A DNA stretch of 64,000 nucleotides. Origin: Ardenticatena maritima. GTDB lineage: Bacteria > Chloroflexota > Anaerolineae > Ardenticatenales > Ardenticatenaceae. The notes under the pieces were generated by a model, which did no database searches, was not told where the DNA came from, and worked only from the letters and a program-made list of their open reading frames with translations. The stretch spans positions 496,001 through 560,000 of the forward strand of contig NZ_LGKN01000003.1 of NCBI RefSeq assembly GCF_001306175.1, read 5' to 3'. The position numbers and the translations under genes were made by a program. This document shows, piece by piece, positions 1 through 8,960 of this stretch. The number at the start of each line of letters is the position of its first letter. Positions within the stretch are counted from its first letter, which is position 1.

Positions 1-1190
1 TGCTCGATATCGCCGCCCGCGAGTTGGGAATGGACCGCACCGAGATTCGCCGCAAAAACTTCATTCCGCCCGATGCGTTCCCCTGGGACAACCAAATCAT
101 CTATCAGGACTTTGCGCCGCTGGTCTATGACAGCGGTAATTACGAACCCGCGCTCGACAAAGCCATGGAGATGATTGGCTATCGGCGCTTTCTGGAAGAG
201 GAAAAAGCCCGCTACCGCGCCGAAGGGCGGCATGTGGGGCTGGGCATTGTGGCGTATGTGGAAGGTACGGGCATTGGACCGTACGAAGGGGCGCGCGTGC
301 AGGTGCAGCCGAACGGGAAAGTGATTGTGGCGACGGGCGTCGGTACGCAGGGGCAAGGGCACTTCACCTCGTTTGCGCAGGTGGTGGCGGAGCAATTGGG
401 CGTCCCCGTGGAGGATATCACCGTTGTCACGGGCGACACCGCCGAGTTTCACTGGGGGACGGGCACGTTCGCAAGCCGTGGGGCGGTGGTGGCAGGCAGC
501 GCCATTTACGAAGCCGCCAAAGCCGTGCGCGAAAAGGTGCTCAAACTGGCGTCCGAGGAACTGGAAGTTGCGCCTGAGGATTTGGAACTCGCTGACGGCA
601 AGGTGTTCGTGCGTGGGGCGCCCGACCGCGCCTTGGCATTGGGCGACCTGGCGGTGAAAGCCAACCCCTTGCGCGGCGCGGTAGCGCCCAACACGGAGCC
701 GGGGCTGGAAGCCACGCGCTATTTTGGTCCCCCGCGTGGTTCAACCGCCAGCGGTGTGCACGCCATGCTCCTGGAAGCCGACCCCGAAACGGGCTTCGTC
801 AACATTCTGAAATACGTCGTCGTCCACGATTGCGGCACCGTCATCAACCCGCTCATCGTTGAAGGACAGATTCATGGCGGCGTGGCGCAGGGGATCGGCA
901 ACGCGTTCTACGAGCAGATTGTGTACGATGAAAGCGGGCAGTTGCTCACCGCTTCCTTTATGGATTACCTGGTGCCAACCGCCATGGAAGTGCCGCCCAT
1001 AGACGTGGCGCATGTGGAGACCCCTTCCCCTTGGAATCCCTTGGGTGCGAAAGGTGTGGGCGAAGCCGGCGCCATTCCTGTGGGGCCCTTGTTTGCGCAG
1101 GCGCTGGAAGATGCGTTCGACAACGCTTTCGAGGTGACCGAAATCCCGCTCTCGCCGCAGAAGGTGTGGGCGTTGATTCATGGCAAGTAG
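1..1190 (+). CDS. Xanthine dehydrogenase-type molybdenum hydroxylase, large subunit (3' part)
   Basis: This is the C-terminal part of the molybdopterin-binding large subunit of the XdhA/CoxL family, which hydroxylates N-heterocycles or related carbonyl compounds at a Mo centre. The frame is already open at the left edge (the codons before the first Met at 24 read LDIAARELG, a normal family segment), so the N-terminal half lies outside. Visible family signatures are GTGIGPYEGA, the cofactor loop TGVGTQGQGH, and GVGEAG near the C-terminus, whose Glu is the catalytic base in this family. The stop is at 1188-1190 and the next gene starts 34 bases later behind an AAAGGAG site, so they are probably co-transcribed. 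The substrate cannot be read from the sequence. The downstream ring-opening and carbamoyl genes suggest a purine, pyrimidine or hydantoin-like ring. Confidence 0.9.
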   Translation, partial: LDIAARELGMDRTEIRRKNFIPPDAFPWDNQIIYQDFAPLVYDSGNYEPALDKAMEMIGYRRFLEEEKARYRAEGRHVGLGIVAYVEGTGIGPYEGARVQVQPNGKVIVATGVGTQGQGHFTSFAQVVAEQLGVPVEDITVVTGDTAEFHWGTGTFASRGAVVAGSAIYEAAKAVREKVLKLASEELEVAPEDLELADGKVFVRGAPDRALALGDLAVKANPLRGAVAPNTEPGLEATRYFGPPRGSTASGVHAMLLEADPETGFVNILKYVVVHDCGTVINPLIVEGQIHGGVAQGIGNAFYEQIVYDESGQLLTASFMDYLVPTAMEVPPIDVAHVETPSPWNPLGAKGVGEAGAIPVGPLFAQALEDAFDNAFEVTEIPLSPQKVWALIHGK

Positions 1191-1224
1191 AACGAACCGA
1201 ACGAACAACACAAAGGAGTGAGCC

Positions 1225-2469
1225 ATGATTGACATTGAAAAAGCCAATGCGGAAGCCGTCGAACGGATGATGGAAGCGCGCCCCGTGTTGGTGGGCATGG
1301 GCAAAGCCCGCGACGTCATCCCCGGCATGCGCGACAACCTGCTCTTGCATGCTGGACCGCCGATTACGTGGGAGCGCGCCAGTGGTCCGCTGCGTGGCGC
1401 GATTATCGGCGCGTTGCTTTTCGAGGGCTTGGCGCAGAACGAAGAAGAAGCCATCGCCATGATGGAGCGCGGCGAGATTGACCTGGAACCGTGCCACCAC
1501 CACAACGCCGTTGGTCCCATGGCGGGGGTGACATCGCCGTCCATGACGGTCTACATCGTCGAAAACCAGACGCATGGCAACATCGCCTACTCAAACATGA
1601 ACGAAGGCTATGGCAAGGTGCTGCGCTATGGCGCATACAGCGATGACGTGCTGGCGCGCTTGCGCTGGATGGAAGACGTGATGGCGCCCATGCTGCGCGC
1701 GGCGATTGAACGCAGCGGTGGAATTGACATAAAGGCGCTGATTGCCGAAGCGTTGCACATGGGCGACGAGGGGCATAACCGCAACAAAGCGGGCTCGATC
1801 CTCTTTTTGAAGGCGCTGGCGCCCCATTTGGCGGCGGTTGCCACCGATAGCGACCAACTCGCCGAGGTGTTGCGCTTCATCGGCGAGAATGCGCTGAGCG
1901 TGCTCAACCCGGTGATGGCGGCGTGCAAAGCCATGGCGGACGCCGCGCATGGGGTGGAAGGCAGCACGCTGGTGACGACGATGGCGCGCAACGGAACCGA
2001 CTTTGGTATTCGCGTCAGCGGGTTGGGCGATCAGTGGTTTACCGCGCCGGCGCAAATTCCCAAAGGGCTCTACTTCCCCGGTTTCACCGCCGAAGACGCC
2101 AATCCCGACATTGGCGACAGCACCATTACTGAAACCGCGGGCATTGGCGGCTATGCCATGGCGGCCGCGCCCGCGATTGTGACCTTTGTGAGCGGTACGC
2201 CGCAAGATGCGCTCAACGCCACGCTGGAAATGTACGAGATTACCGTGGCGGAGCATAAGTACTTCACCATTCCCTACCTTGATTTTCGCGGTACGCCAAC
2301 CGGCACGGACATCCGCAAGGTGGTTGAGACGGGCATTGCGCCGCGCGTCAATACCGGCATTGCTCACAAGGAAGCGGGCGTTGGGCAGATTGGCGCGGGG
2401 CTGGTGCGCCCCCCCATGGAGATTTTCGAGGCGGCGCTTGTGGCGTTTGCGGAACGGTACGGGTTTTAG
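1225..2469 (+). CDS. DUF1116 family protein (AllG/YlbE-like)
   Basis: A 414-residue protein of the DUF1116 family. In Escherichia coli the homologue YlbE (AllG) is one of three subunits, with FdrA (AllF) and YlbF (AllH), of the oxamate carbamoyltransferase that phosphorolyses oxalurate to oxamate and carbamoyl phosphate. Here the family is recognised from the N-terminal block ending LHAGPPITWERASGPLRG, the EPCHHHNAVGPMAG segment and HMGDEGHNRNKAG. The start ATG at 1225 follows AAAGGAG at 1212-1218. An AllH-like DUF2877 gene lies two genes downstream, but no FdrA-like gene is inside the window; it could lie upstream of the left edge. A role in carbamoyl transfer from a ureido acid is inference from the E. 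coli case. The real substrate may differ. Confidence 0.85.
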   Translation: MIDIEKANAEAVERMMEARPVLVGMGKARDVIPGMRDNLLLHAGPPITWERASGPLRGAIIGALLFEGLAQNEEEAIAMMERGEIDLEPCHHHNAVGPMAGVTSPSMTVYIVENQTHGNIAYSNMNEGYGKVLRYGAYSDDVLARLRWMEDVMAPMLRAAIERSGGIDIKALIAEALHMGDEGHNRNKAGSILFLKALAPHLAAVATDSDQLAEVLRFIGENALSVLNPVMAACKAMADAAHGVEGSTLVTTMARNGTDFGIRVSGLGDQWFTAPAQIPKGLYFPGFTAEDANPDIGDSTITETAGIGGYAMAAAPAIVTFVSGTPQDALNATLEMYEITVAEHKYFTIPYLDFRGTPTGTDIRKVVETGIAPRVNTGIAHKEAGVGQIGAGLVRPPMEIFEAALVAFAERYGF

Positions 2470-2529
2470 CGAAGCCCGTTGAGGCTGTTTTCCAGAGACG
2501 TGTTTCAATCATTCAAAAGGAGGTTTCCC

Positions 2530-4200
2530 ATGACAGCATCATCTCTTCTCGAAACGCTTGCACGGGCACCTGTGTACGACCTGACGCAGGGCTTGAGCAT
2601 CTTCACACCGCCTTTCCCCGGCGACCATGCTTTGCAAATTCACTTCTTCAAGCGTATCACTGGCGCGTATGGGGGCGGGCAAGGCGCAAACGGGCAACTC
2701 ATTCAGTGGAGCAACACCGTCGGCACGCATCTGGTGGGTGAACGCGCCTTCTTTTCCGCCGGTCGCACCCTCGCCGACGTTCCCTTGCGCGACGTGATGG
2801 GGCGCGGCGTGATTGTGGACATCTCCGACCTTGTCGGCGAGTACGACATCATCACGCCTGAGATGATTACCAGCCGCGCCGACGTGCGCAAAGGCGATAT
2901 CCTCATTGTCAACACCGGCTTCCATCGCTATTCATGGGACCAGCCCGACATTCCCAACCCGAACGCCCAGGGCGGTGTCGAAAACAAGGAATTCGGCTTT
3001 TTGGTGCGCCACCCCGGCCCATCCATCGAATTTTACCGCTGGGCGATTGACATGCAGTTGAAAATCGTCGGCTTCGATTGCGGGAGCGCCGAACACCCCA
3101 TGAACACGCCTATTCGCTGGATGCACGCCAGCGAATTCGAGAAAGCCGAAGCCAAAGCCCGCGAAAAGTATGGCAAATCGTGGGACGAACTCTTCCCGCC
3201 CGAAGAGTACTATCGCCTTATGCACCAGGATTTGCCCAAAAACCACGTGCTCTTGCTCGAAGCCGTTGTTGGGCAGATTGACGAATTGCTGAACCAGCGC
3301 GCCTACATTCTGGCGCTCCCCTTGCCTTTCATGGAAGTGCCTTCCTCGTGGACGCGCGTCATTGCGTATCGTCCACCCGCCGACATGGACGAAGAAGCGT
3401 TCTTCGACCTGCTCGATAACGCCACCGTACACGACCTCACCTTGCCCTTCAGCGTCCAGACGCCCCAATGGGCGAATTACGAGCCGCTGAGCGTGCGCTA
3501 CCATCGCCGCGTGGGCGGGCAGAAACTCGGCTTTGGGCGCAACGAAGCCATTTGCAAAGCCAGTTTCCACCTTGCCACCCACATGGACGGTGAAAAACAC
3601 TTCTGGGCGAACGGGCGCACTATCGGCGAAGTCCCCATTGACTACTGGATTGGTCCCGCGGCGCTCGCGGATATCTCGCACCTCATGAGCGACCTCGAAA
3701 TCTACACGCCCGAAATGATTGAAAGCGTGGTCGAAGTGCGCGAAGGCGACATTCTGCTCATCAAAACGGGCTGGCACAAGTACGGCTGGAATAGCCCGGA
3801 CGCCGATGAGTTTCGCTACATGACGCGCCACCCCGGTCCATCGCCCGACTTTTCCGACTGGGCGGTGAGCAAAAAAATCAAGTGGATTGGCATTGACGCT
3901 GTGAGTCAGGACCACCCCATGAACACCATTCAGCGGTTGTGGCATCCGCAAGTGTTTGAAGAAGCACGCGAAATCGCCCGCCGCAAGTATGGGAAAGATT
4001 GGGACGAGGTGTATCCGCAGGACAAGTACTACCAGGATACCCACCTCAACTTGTTCCCCAAAGGCATTGTGCATGCCGAAAACCTGGGCAACGCGATTGC
4101 ACATCTTTCCAGCGGACGCTACTATGTTGCCGCTTTGTTGCCCAAGGGCATGGAATGCGCTTCCATGTGGGGGCGTTTCATTCTTCTCACCGATGAGTAG
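2530..4200 (+). CDS. Tandem cyclase-family (PF04199-type) metal hydrolase
   Basis: A 556-residue protein made of two consecutive cyclase/kynurenine-formamidase-like domains (about residues 10-275 and 300-550); single-domain members are usually 200-280 residues. These enzymes hydrolyse amide or lactam bonds with bound divalent metal. The second domain keeps the metal signature HLATHMDGEKH (H-x3-H-x-D-x3-H). The first reads TVGTHLVGERA at the same place, so three of the four ligands are T, V and A, and it is probably a non-catalytic structural half. Both halves share RHPGPS and HPMNT blocks, showing an internal duplication. The start at 2530 is chosen because AAAGGAGG lies at 2517-2524; an upstream in-frame start at 2479 has no such site. 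The gene ends 2 bases before the next start. Its place between AllG-like and AllH-like genes suggests hydrolysis of a carbamoylated or amide intermediate. Confidence 0.85.
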   Translation: MTASSLLETLARAPVYDLTQGLSIFTPPFPGDHALQIHFFKRITGAYGGGQGANGQLIQWSNTVGTHLVGERAFFSAGRTLADVPLRDVMGRGVIVDISDLVGEYDIITPEMITSRADVRKGDILIVNTGFHRYSWDQPDIPNPNAQGGVENKEFGFLVRHPGPSIEFYRWAIDMQLKIVGFDCGSAEHPMNTPIRWMHASEFEKAEAKAREKYGKSWDELFPPEEYYRLMHQDLPKNHVLLLEAVVGQIDELLNQRAYILALPLPFMEVPSSWTRVIAYRPPADMDEEAFFDLLDNATVHDLTLPFSVQTPQWANYEPLSVRYHRRVGGQKLGFGRNEAICKASFHLATHMDGEKHFWANGRTIGEVPIDYWIGPAALADISHLMSDLEIYTPEMIESVVEVREGDILLIKTGWHKYGWNSPDADEFRYMTRHPGPSPDFSDWAVSKKIKWIGIDAVSQDHPMNTIQRLWHPQVFEEAREIARRKYGKDWDEVYPQDKYYQDTHLNLFPKGIVHAENLGNAIAHLSSGRYYVAALLPKGMECASMWGRFILLTDE

Positions 4201-4202
4201 CC

Positions 4203-5069
4203 ATGACCGATGACGTTGAGCAAATAGCCATCATTCGAGCCGAACGGGCGGGCGCGCCTTTGCGTCGCTGGATGCGGGCGTGCTCGCCCCCCTATGTGCA
4301 CGTTGTCGCCCGTTTTGACCAAACGCTTTTGCTCGAAGCGCAGCGCGGGCGTCCCTTGCTGGCGGTCACCACGCGCGCCTATGCTGGTCCGTTTCGCCTG
4401 GTTGTCGCCCGCTTGCCGCAGTGGCGTGAAGGCGCAAGCATTGCCGTGACGCCGACGGGGCTGGTGGGGGAAGGCGTAAAAGTCGCCTGGCCAACCGAAT
4501 GGTGGAACCCGCGCCCCAAACCGCGCATGTTGACACCCCACGCGCGGGAATCCGCCGCCGCCGACCTGGCGCTTGCCATTGCGCGCCTGGATACGCCCGA
4601 CGACCCCTTCTTCGAGCGCCTGGAAGCCGAGTGGTCGCACGTGCTCGCCGCCATTCACCGCTACCCCGTCCACACTGCCGAAGCCACGCTTTCGCCGCTG
4701 GTGGGCTACGGCAACGGCTTGACGCCCGCGGGCGATGATTTCTTGCAAGCGGTGCTCGTCACCCTTGCCAGTGGCGACGAACACGACCGCGCCCGCTTTC
4801 GTGTTGTGTGGCGGGCGCTGGCGCACCACTTGCGCGCCACCACACCACTGGCGGCGCATTTCCTGCGCGAAGCGGGAGCGGGTTGGGGGTATGAACCGCT
4901 CAACGCCCTGCTCGATACGTTGCCCACGGTTCCCTTTGCACGGGTTGAAGCATTGGCGGCTGTGGGGGCGTCCTCGGGCGTGGCGGCGCTCTGGGGCGTT
5001 CTGGCGGCGCTCAGCCGTGAAACGCCCGCGTCGTTCGACGACCAGCCGCCGTTGTGGTTTCGCACCTGA
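4203..5069 (+). CDS. DUF2877 family protein (AllH/YlbF-like)
   Basis: A 288-residue DUF2877 protein, recognised by the motif LVGYGNGLTPAGDDFL near residue 175, the typical G-x-G-LTP-x-GDDFL loop of the family. The E. coli homogue YlbF is AllH, a subunit of oxamate carbamoyltransferase. The gene starts 2 bases after the cyclase stop and ends 23 bases before the amidohydrolase start, so translation is probably coupled. With the DUF1116 gene it gives two of the three known subunits of the E. coli enzyme. The exact reaction here is unknown; phosphorolysis of a ureido acid to an amide acid and carbamoyl phosphate is the natural hypothesis. Confidence 0.82.
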   Translation: MTDDVEQIAIIRAERAGAPLRRWMRACSPPYVHVVARFDQTLLLEAQRGRPLLAVTTRAYAGPFRLVVARLPQWREGASIAVTPTGLVGEGVKVAWPTEWWNPRPKPRMLTPHARESAAADLALAIARLDTPDDPFFERLEAEWSHVLAAIHRYPVHTAEATLSPLVGYGNGLTPAGDDFLQAVLVTLASGDEHDRARFRVVWRALAHHLRATTPLAAHFLREAGAGWGYEPLNALLDTLPTVPFARVEALAAVGASSGVAALWGVLAALSRETPASFDDQPPLWFRT

Positions 5070-5092
5070 AAGAGAACCCACGGAGTGTACCC

Positions 5093-6505
5093 ATGGCTTA
5101 CCTCATTCGGAACGCACGCCTGATTACCGCCGCCGATGACGCCACAGGCGACCTGCTCATCGAAGGCGAACAGATTGCCGCGGTCGGGCGGAATTTGCCC
5201 GAACGCATTGGGCCCCAACTTCGCCCGGAGATTCTCGACGCCGACGGCTTGTGGGCTATGCCGGGCGGCATTGACGTTCACACCCATCTGGAACTCTACT
5301 CGTGGGATACCGTCTCCGCCGACGATTTCTACACGGGGCAAGTCGCCGCCCTCTTTGGCGGCACCACGGCGCACATTGATTTTGCAAACCAAGCGCGCGG
5401 GCAGACCCTGCGCGAAGCGTTGGACGCCTGGCACGCCCGCGCCGAAGGCAAAGCCATCATTGACTACGGTTTCCACGTCTCCATCACCGACCCCACCGAC
5501 GCGGTCCTGCACGAAATGGGGCAGTTGCCCGCCTGGGGCGTGTCGAGCGTCAAACTCTTTCTTGCCTACAAAGGCGTCTATCAATTGAGCGACGGCGACT
5601 TTTTCCGCGTCTGTCGGCGCGCCGCCGAACTGGGCTTGCTGCCCATCGTGCATGCCGAAACCGGCGACGTGATAGACATCCTCGTGCGCGAAGCCATCGC
5701 CGCGGGGCATACCGAGCCAATCTGGCATGCGCGCACGCGCCCCCCGGAATGTGAAGCCGAAGCGACCCACCGCGCCATTCGTCTGGCCGAAATGGCGGGT
5801 GCGCCGATTTACATCGTCCACCTCACGCAGCGCGAAGCTTTGCAAGCCGTTGCCCACGCCCAACAGCGCGGAACACGCGCCTTTGCCGAAACGTGCATCC
5901 AGTATCTCTACTGGACCATTGATGATTTGGCGCGTCCCGACTTTGAAGGCGCGAAATTCGTCTGCTCGCCGCCGTTTCGCACGCGCGATGATAGCGCCGC
6001 CCTGTGGCGTGGGCTGGCTGACGGCACGCTCGCCGTCGTCGCCACCGACCATTGCCCCTTCAATTTTGCCACCCAAAAAACGCTCGGGCGCGAACGTTTC
6101 GACAAAATTCCCAACGGTGTGCCTGCAATCGAAGACCGGTTGTTGCTGTTGTTCAGCGACGGCGTCATGCAAGAGCGCCTGACCCCGTCGCAGTTTGTTG
6201 CCCTGACCGCCACAAACCCCGCCAAACTTTTCGGGCTCTATCCACGCAAAGGCGCGCTTGCCCCCGGCAGCGACGCCGACGTGGTGCTGTGGGACCCCAC
6301 CGTGCGCCATGTGCGCAGTGCGCGCACCCACCACATGAACGTGGATTACAACTTGTGGGAAGGGGTGGAAGTGCAAGGCAAGCCGGTCAAAGTCTTTTCG
6401 CGGGGGCGCTTGCTGGTGGATGGTGATGATTTTCGCGGTGAACCGGGCACGGGGCGCTATCTTTACCGCGGGCGCTCGGCGGCGTTTGCCGCATCAAGCC
6501 GGTAG
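5093..6505 (+). CDS. Dihydropyrimidinase/hydantoinase-type amidohydrolase
   Basis: A 470-residue cyclic amidohydrolase of the dihydropyrimidinase / hydantoinase / dihydroorotase group, which opens cyclic ureides. The binuclear metal site is visible: IDVHTHLE (His63, His65), the carboxylated lysine in SVKLFLAYKG (Lys154), IVHAETGD, IVHLTQ and ATDHCPFN with its Asp. The start at 5093 is chosen because GGAG lies 10 bases upstream and MAYLIRNARLI is the usual N-terminal strand; an earlier in-frame ATG at 5054 overlaps the DUF2877 gene. It is the last gene of the operon and is followed by a strong hairpin. Its product would be an N-carbamoyl acid, a fitting substrate for the DUF1116/DUF2877 carbamoyltransferase-like proteins encoded in the same operon. 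Hydantoin, dihydrouracil, barbiturate and allantoin remain open as substrates. Confidence 0.9.
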   Translation: MAYLIRNARLITAADDATGDLLIEGEQIAAVGRNLPERIGPQLRPEILDADGLWAMPGGIDVHTHLELYSWDTVSADDFYTGQVAALFGGTTAHIDFANQARGQTLREALDAWHARAEGKAIIDYGFHVSITDPTDAVLHEMGQLPAWGVSSVKLFLAYKGVYQLSDGDFFRVCRRAAELGLLPIVHAETGDVIDILVREAIAAGHTEPIWHARTRPPECEAEATHRAIRLAEMAGAPIYIVHLTQREALQAVAHAQQRGTRAFAETCIQYLYWTIDDLARPDFEGAKFVCSPPFRTRDDSAALWRGLADGTLAVVATDHCPFNFATQKTLGRERFDKIPNGVPAIEDRLLLLFSDGVMQERLTPSQFVALTATNPAKLFGLYPRKGALAPGSDADVVLWDPTVRHVRSARTHHMNVDYNLWEGVEVQGKPVKVFSRGRLLVDGDDFRGEPGTGRYLYRGRSAAFAASSR

Positions 6506-6531
6506 GCGCACACTAAAACAGCAGGCGGAAC

Positions 6532-6562
6532 AAAAAACCGCCCCACAAGCGTGGGGCGGTTT
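6532..6562. terminator. Bidirectional intrinsic terminator between convergent genes
   Basis: Perfect 10-bp stem ACCGCCCCAC (6537-6546) / GTGGGGCGGT (6551-6560) with a 4-base loop. It is preceded on the plus strand by AAAAAA, which is a U-run for the minus-strand protease gene, and followed by TT for the plus-strand operon. It lies between the two convergent stop codons. Confidence 0.9.
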
Positions 6563-6580
6563 GCGCGTCTTTACGACCGA

Positions 6581-8203
<1,623 letters not shown>

Positions 8204-8650
8204 CGTAAAGACGCTCCTTTCCTCACACTTGACAGTTGACAGACACAACAAACGACGAAAGAAAGTGTGGAGACGACTGATGCCTTTATGCTCGCTATCA
8301 CCCCCTTTCTGGATGTGCACGCTATGCACAACTTGCTTATCACACCGGGGTGGGGTGTTGGAAGAGGCGTTGACCGGTGCCGATAGCCAAAAGGAAACCT
8401 AGGCACGCCAGAACACGCCAGCGTGCGCAGATTCACAGAATTGAGATGCTACCCTGCATACCGTCTATGTGTCTGTATCTCGTCTATGGATACGAATGGG
8501 GGGAAATATGCCAAAGTGGGCTGCAACGTGCACCGCATTGTACACCAAACCTTGAAACTGTCAAATTCAACTTTGCACCGCATTACAAACGTTTGTTAGG
8601 ACACGTTGAAAGTGGGCGCGAGGCAGAGGGGGAGTGAAAAAATTTTGTGT
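8204..8650. other. Non-coding interval upstream of the protease and rpsA
   Basis: About 450 bases without a convincing gene. It must hold the minus-strand protease promoter, but no clear -35/-10 pair was found. A direct repeat TTGACAG TTGACAG lies at 8229-8242, just upstream of the protease ribosome-binding site, and could bind a regulator. A short plus-strand ORF at 8377-8637 has no ribosome-binding site and no recognisable sequence and is judged spurious. Confidence 0.5.
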
Positions 8651-8679
8651 TTGACAGTCTTCCTTTCATTTTGTATAAT
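8651..8679 (+). promoter_or_regulatory. Consensus housekeeping sigma promoter for rpsA
   Basis: Exact TTGACA (8651-8656), 17-bp spacer and exact TATAAT (8674-8679). Transcription would start near 8686 and give a leader of about 275 bases before the rpsA start. An ideal promoter is expected for a ribosomal protein gene, and the long leader allows control downstream of initiation. Confidence 0.9.
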
Positions 8680-8754
8680 GCGAACACCATTCTTGCTTTA
8701 CCGATGTGGTTTGCTCTTGGGTTGAGGCTGCAGGTTGGTGAAGGAGCATTCACA

Positions 8755-8784
8755 ATGCGTACTCACGGACGCCATTTGCGATAG
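8755..8784 (+). CDS. Candidate 9-residue leader peptide upstream of rpsA
   Basis: An ATG at 8755 sits 8 bases after a perfect AAGGAG (8741-8746) and encodes MRTHGRHLR before TAG. The peptide is 5/9 Arg or His. It lies inside the rpsA leader, upstream of a small hairpin (8784-8796) and an intrinsic terminator (8807-8832). The position and strong ribosome-binding site fit a regulatory leader ORF rather than a functional protein. Translation is not proven. Chance short ORFs are common, but chance ones rarely have both ideal spacing and a following terminator. Confidence 0.45.
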   Translation: MRTHGRHLR

Positions 8785-8832
8785 CACCACAGGTGCACCA
8801 TTGATGCGCGTCAAAGACCAGACGCGTTTTTT
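8784..8832 (+). terminator. Attenuator-like intrinsic terminator in the rpsA leader
   Basis: Hairpin CGCGTC (8807-8812) / GACGCG (8821-8826) with an 8-base loop followed by six T residues, preceded by a small hairpin GCACC-ACA-GGTGC (8784-8796). The left arm GCGTC can also pair with GACGC at 8768-8772 inside the leader ORF, giving a mutually exclusive fold. Since it lies between the only evident promoter and the rpsA start, rpsA transcription must read through it. Confidence 0.6.
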
Positions 8833-8862
8833 GTTCAGAGAGACAGCGCATTGCTCTTTCAC

Positions 8863-8897
8863 CGCCCGCACTCCGTTTTGGATTTCGCGGGCGTTTT
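8863..8897 (+). promoter_or_regulatory. Second hairpin with T-run in the rpsA leader
   Basis: CGCCCGC (8863-8869) pairs with GCGGGCG (8887-8893) across a 17-base loop, followed by TTTT. It could be a second weak terminator or an RNA structure near the ribosome-binding site AAGAAGGAG at 8942-8950. Confidence 0.4.
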
Positions 8898-8960
8898 GCT
8901 TGCCAAACCAAAGGGCACGCAGGCGGTAGAGCGCAAATCCTAAGAAGGAGTAGAGTACAC

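Noticed and set aside
741-2508. Long minus-strand open frames (267 and 305 codons) opposite the Mo-hydroxylase and DUF1116 genes
   Set aside because: They are antisense shadows of well supported genes, have low-complexity His/Arg-rich sequences, no family similarity and no ribosome-binding sites.
4706-6376. Minus-strand frame of 556 codons opposite the DUF2877 and amidohydrolase genes
   Set aside because: Produced by GC-rich codon bias of the plus-strand genes; the translated sequence resembles no protein.
8377-8637. Plus-strand ORF of 86 codons in the protease-rpsA gap
   Set aside because: No ribosome-binding site, no family similarity, and it lies in what is most likely promoter sequence.
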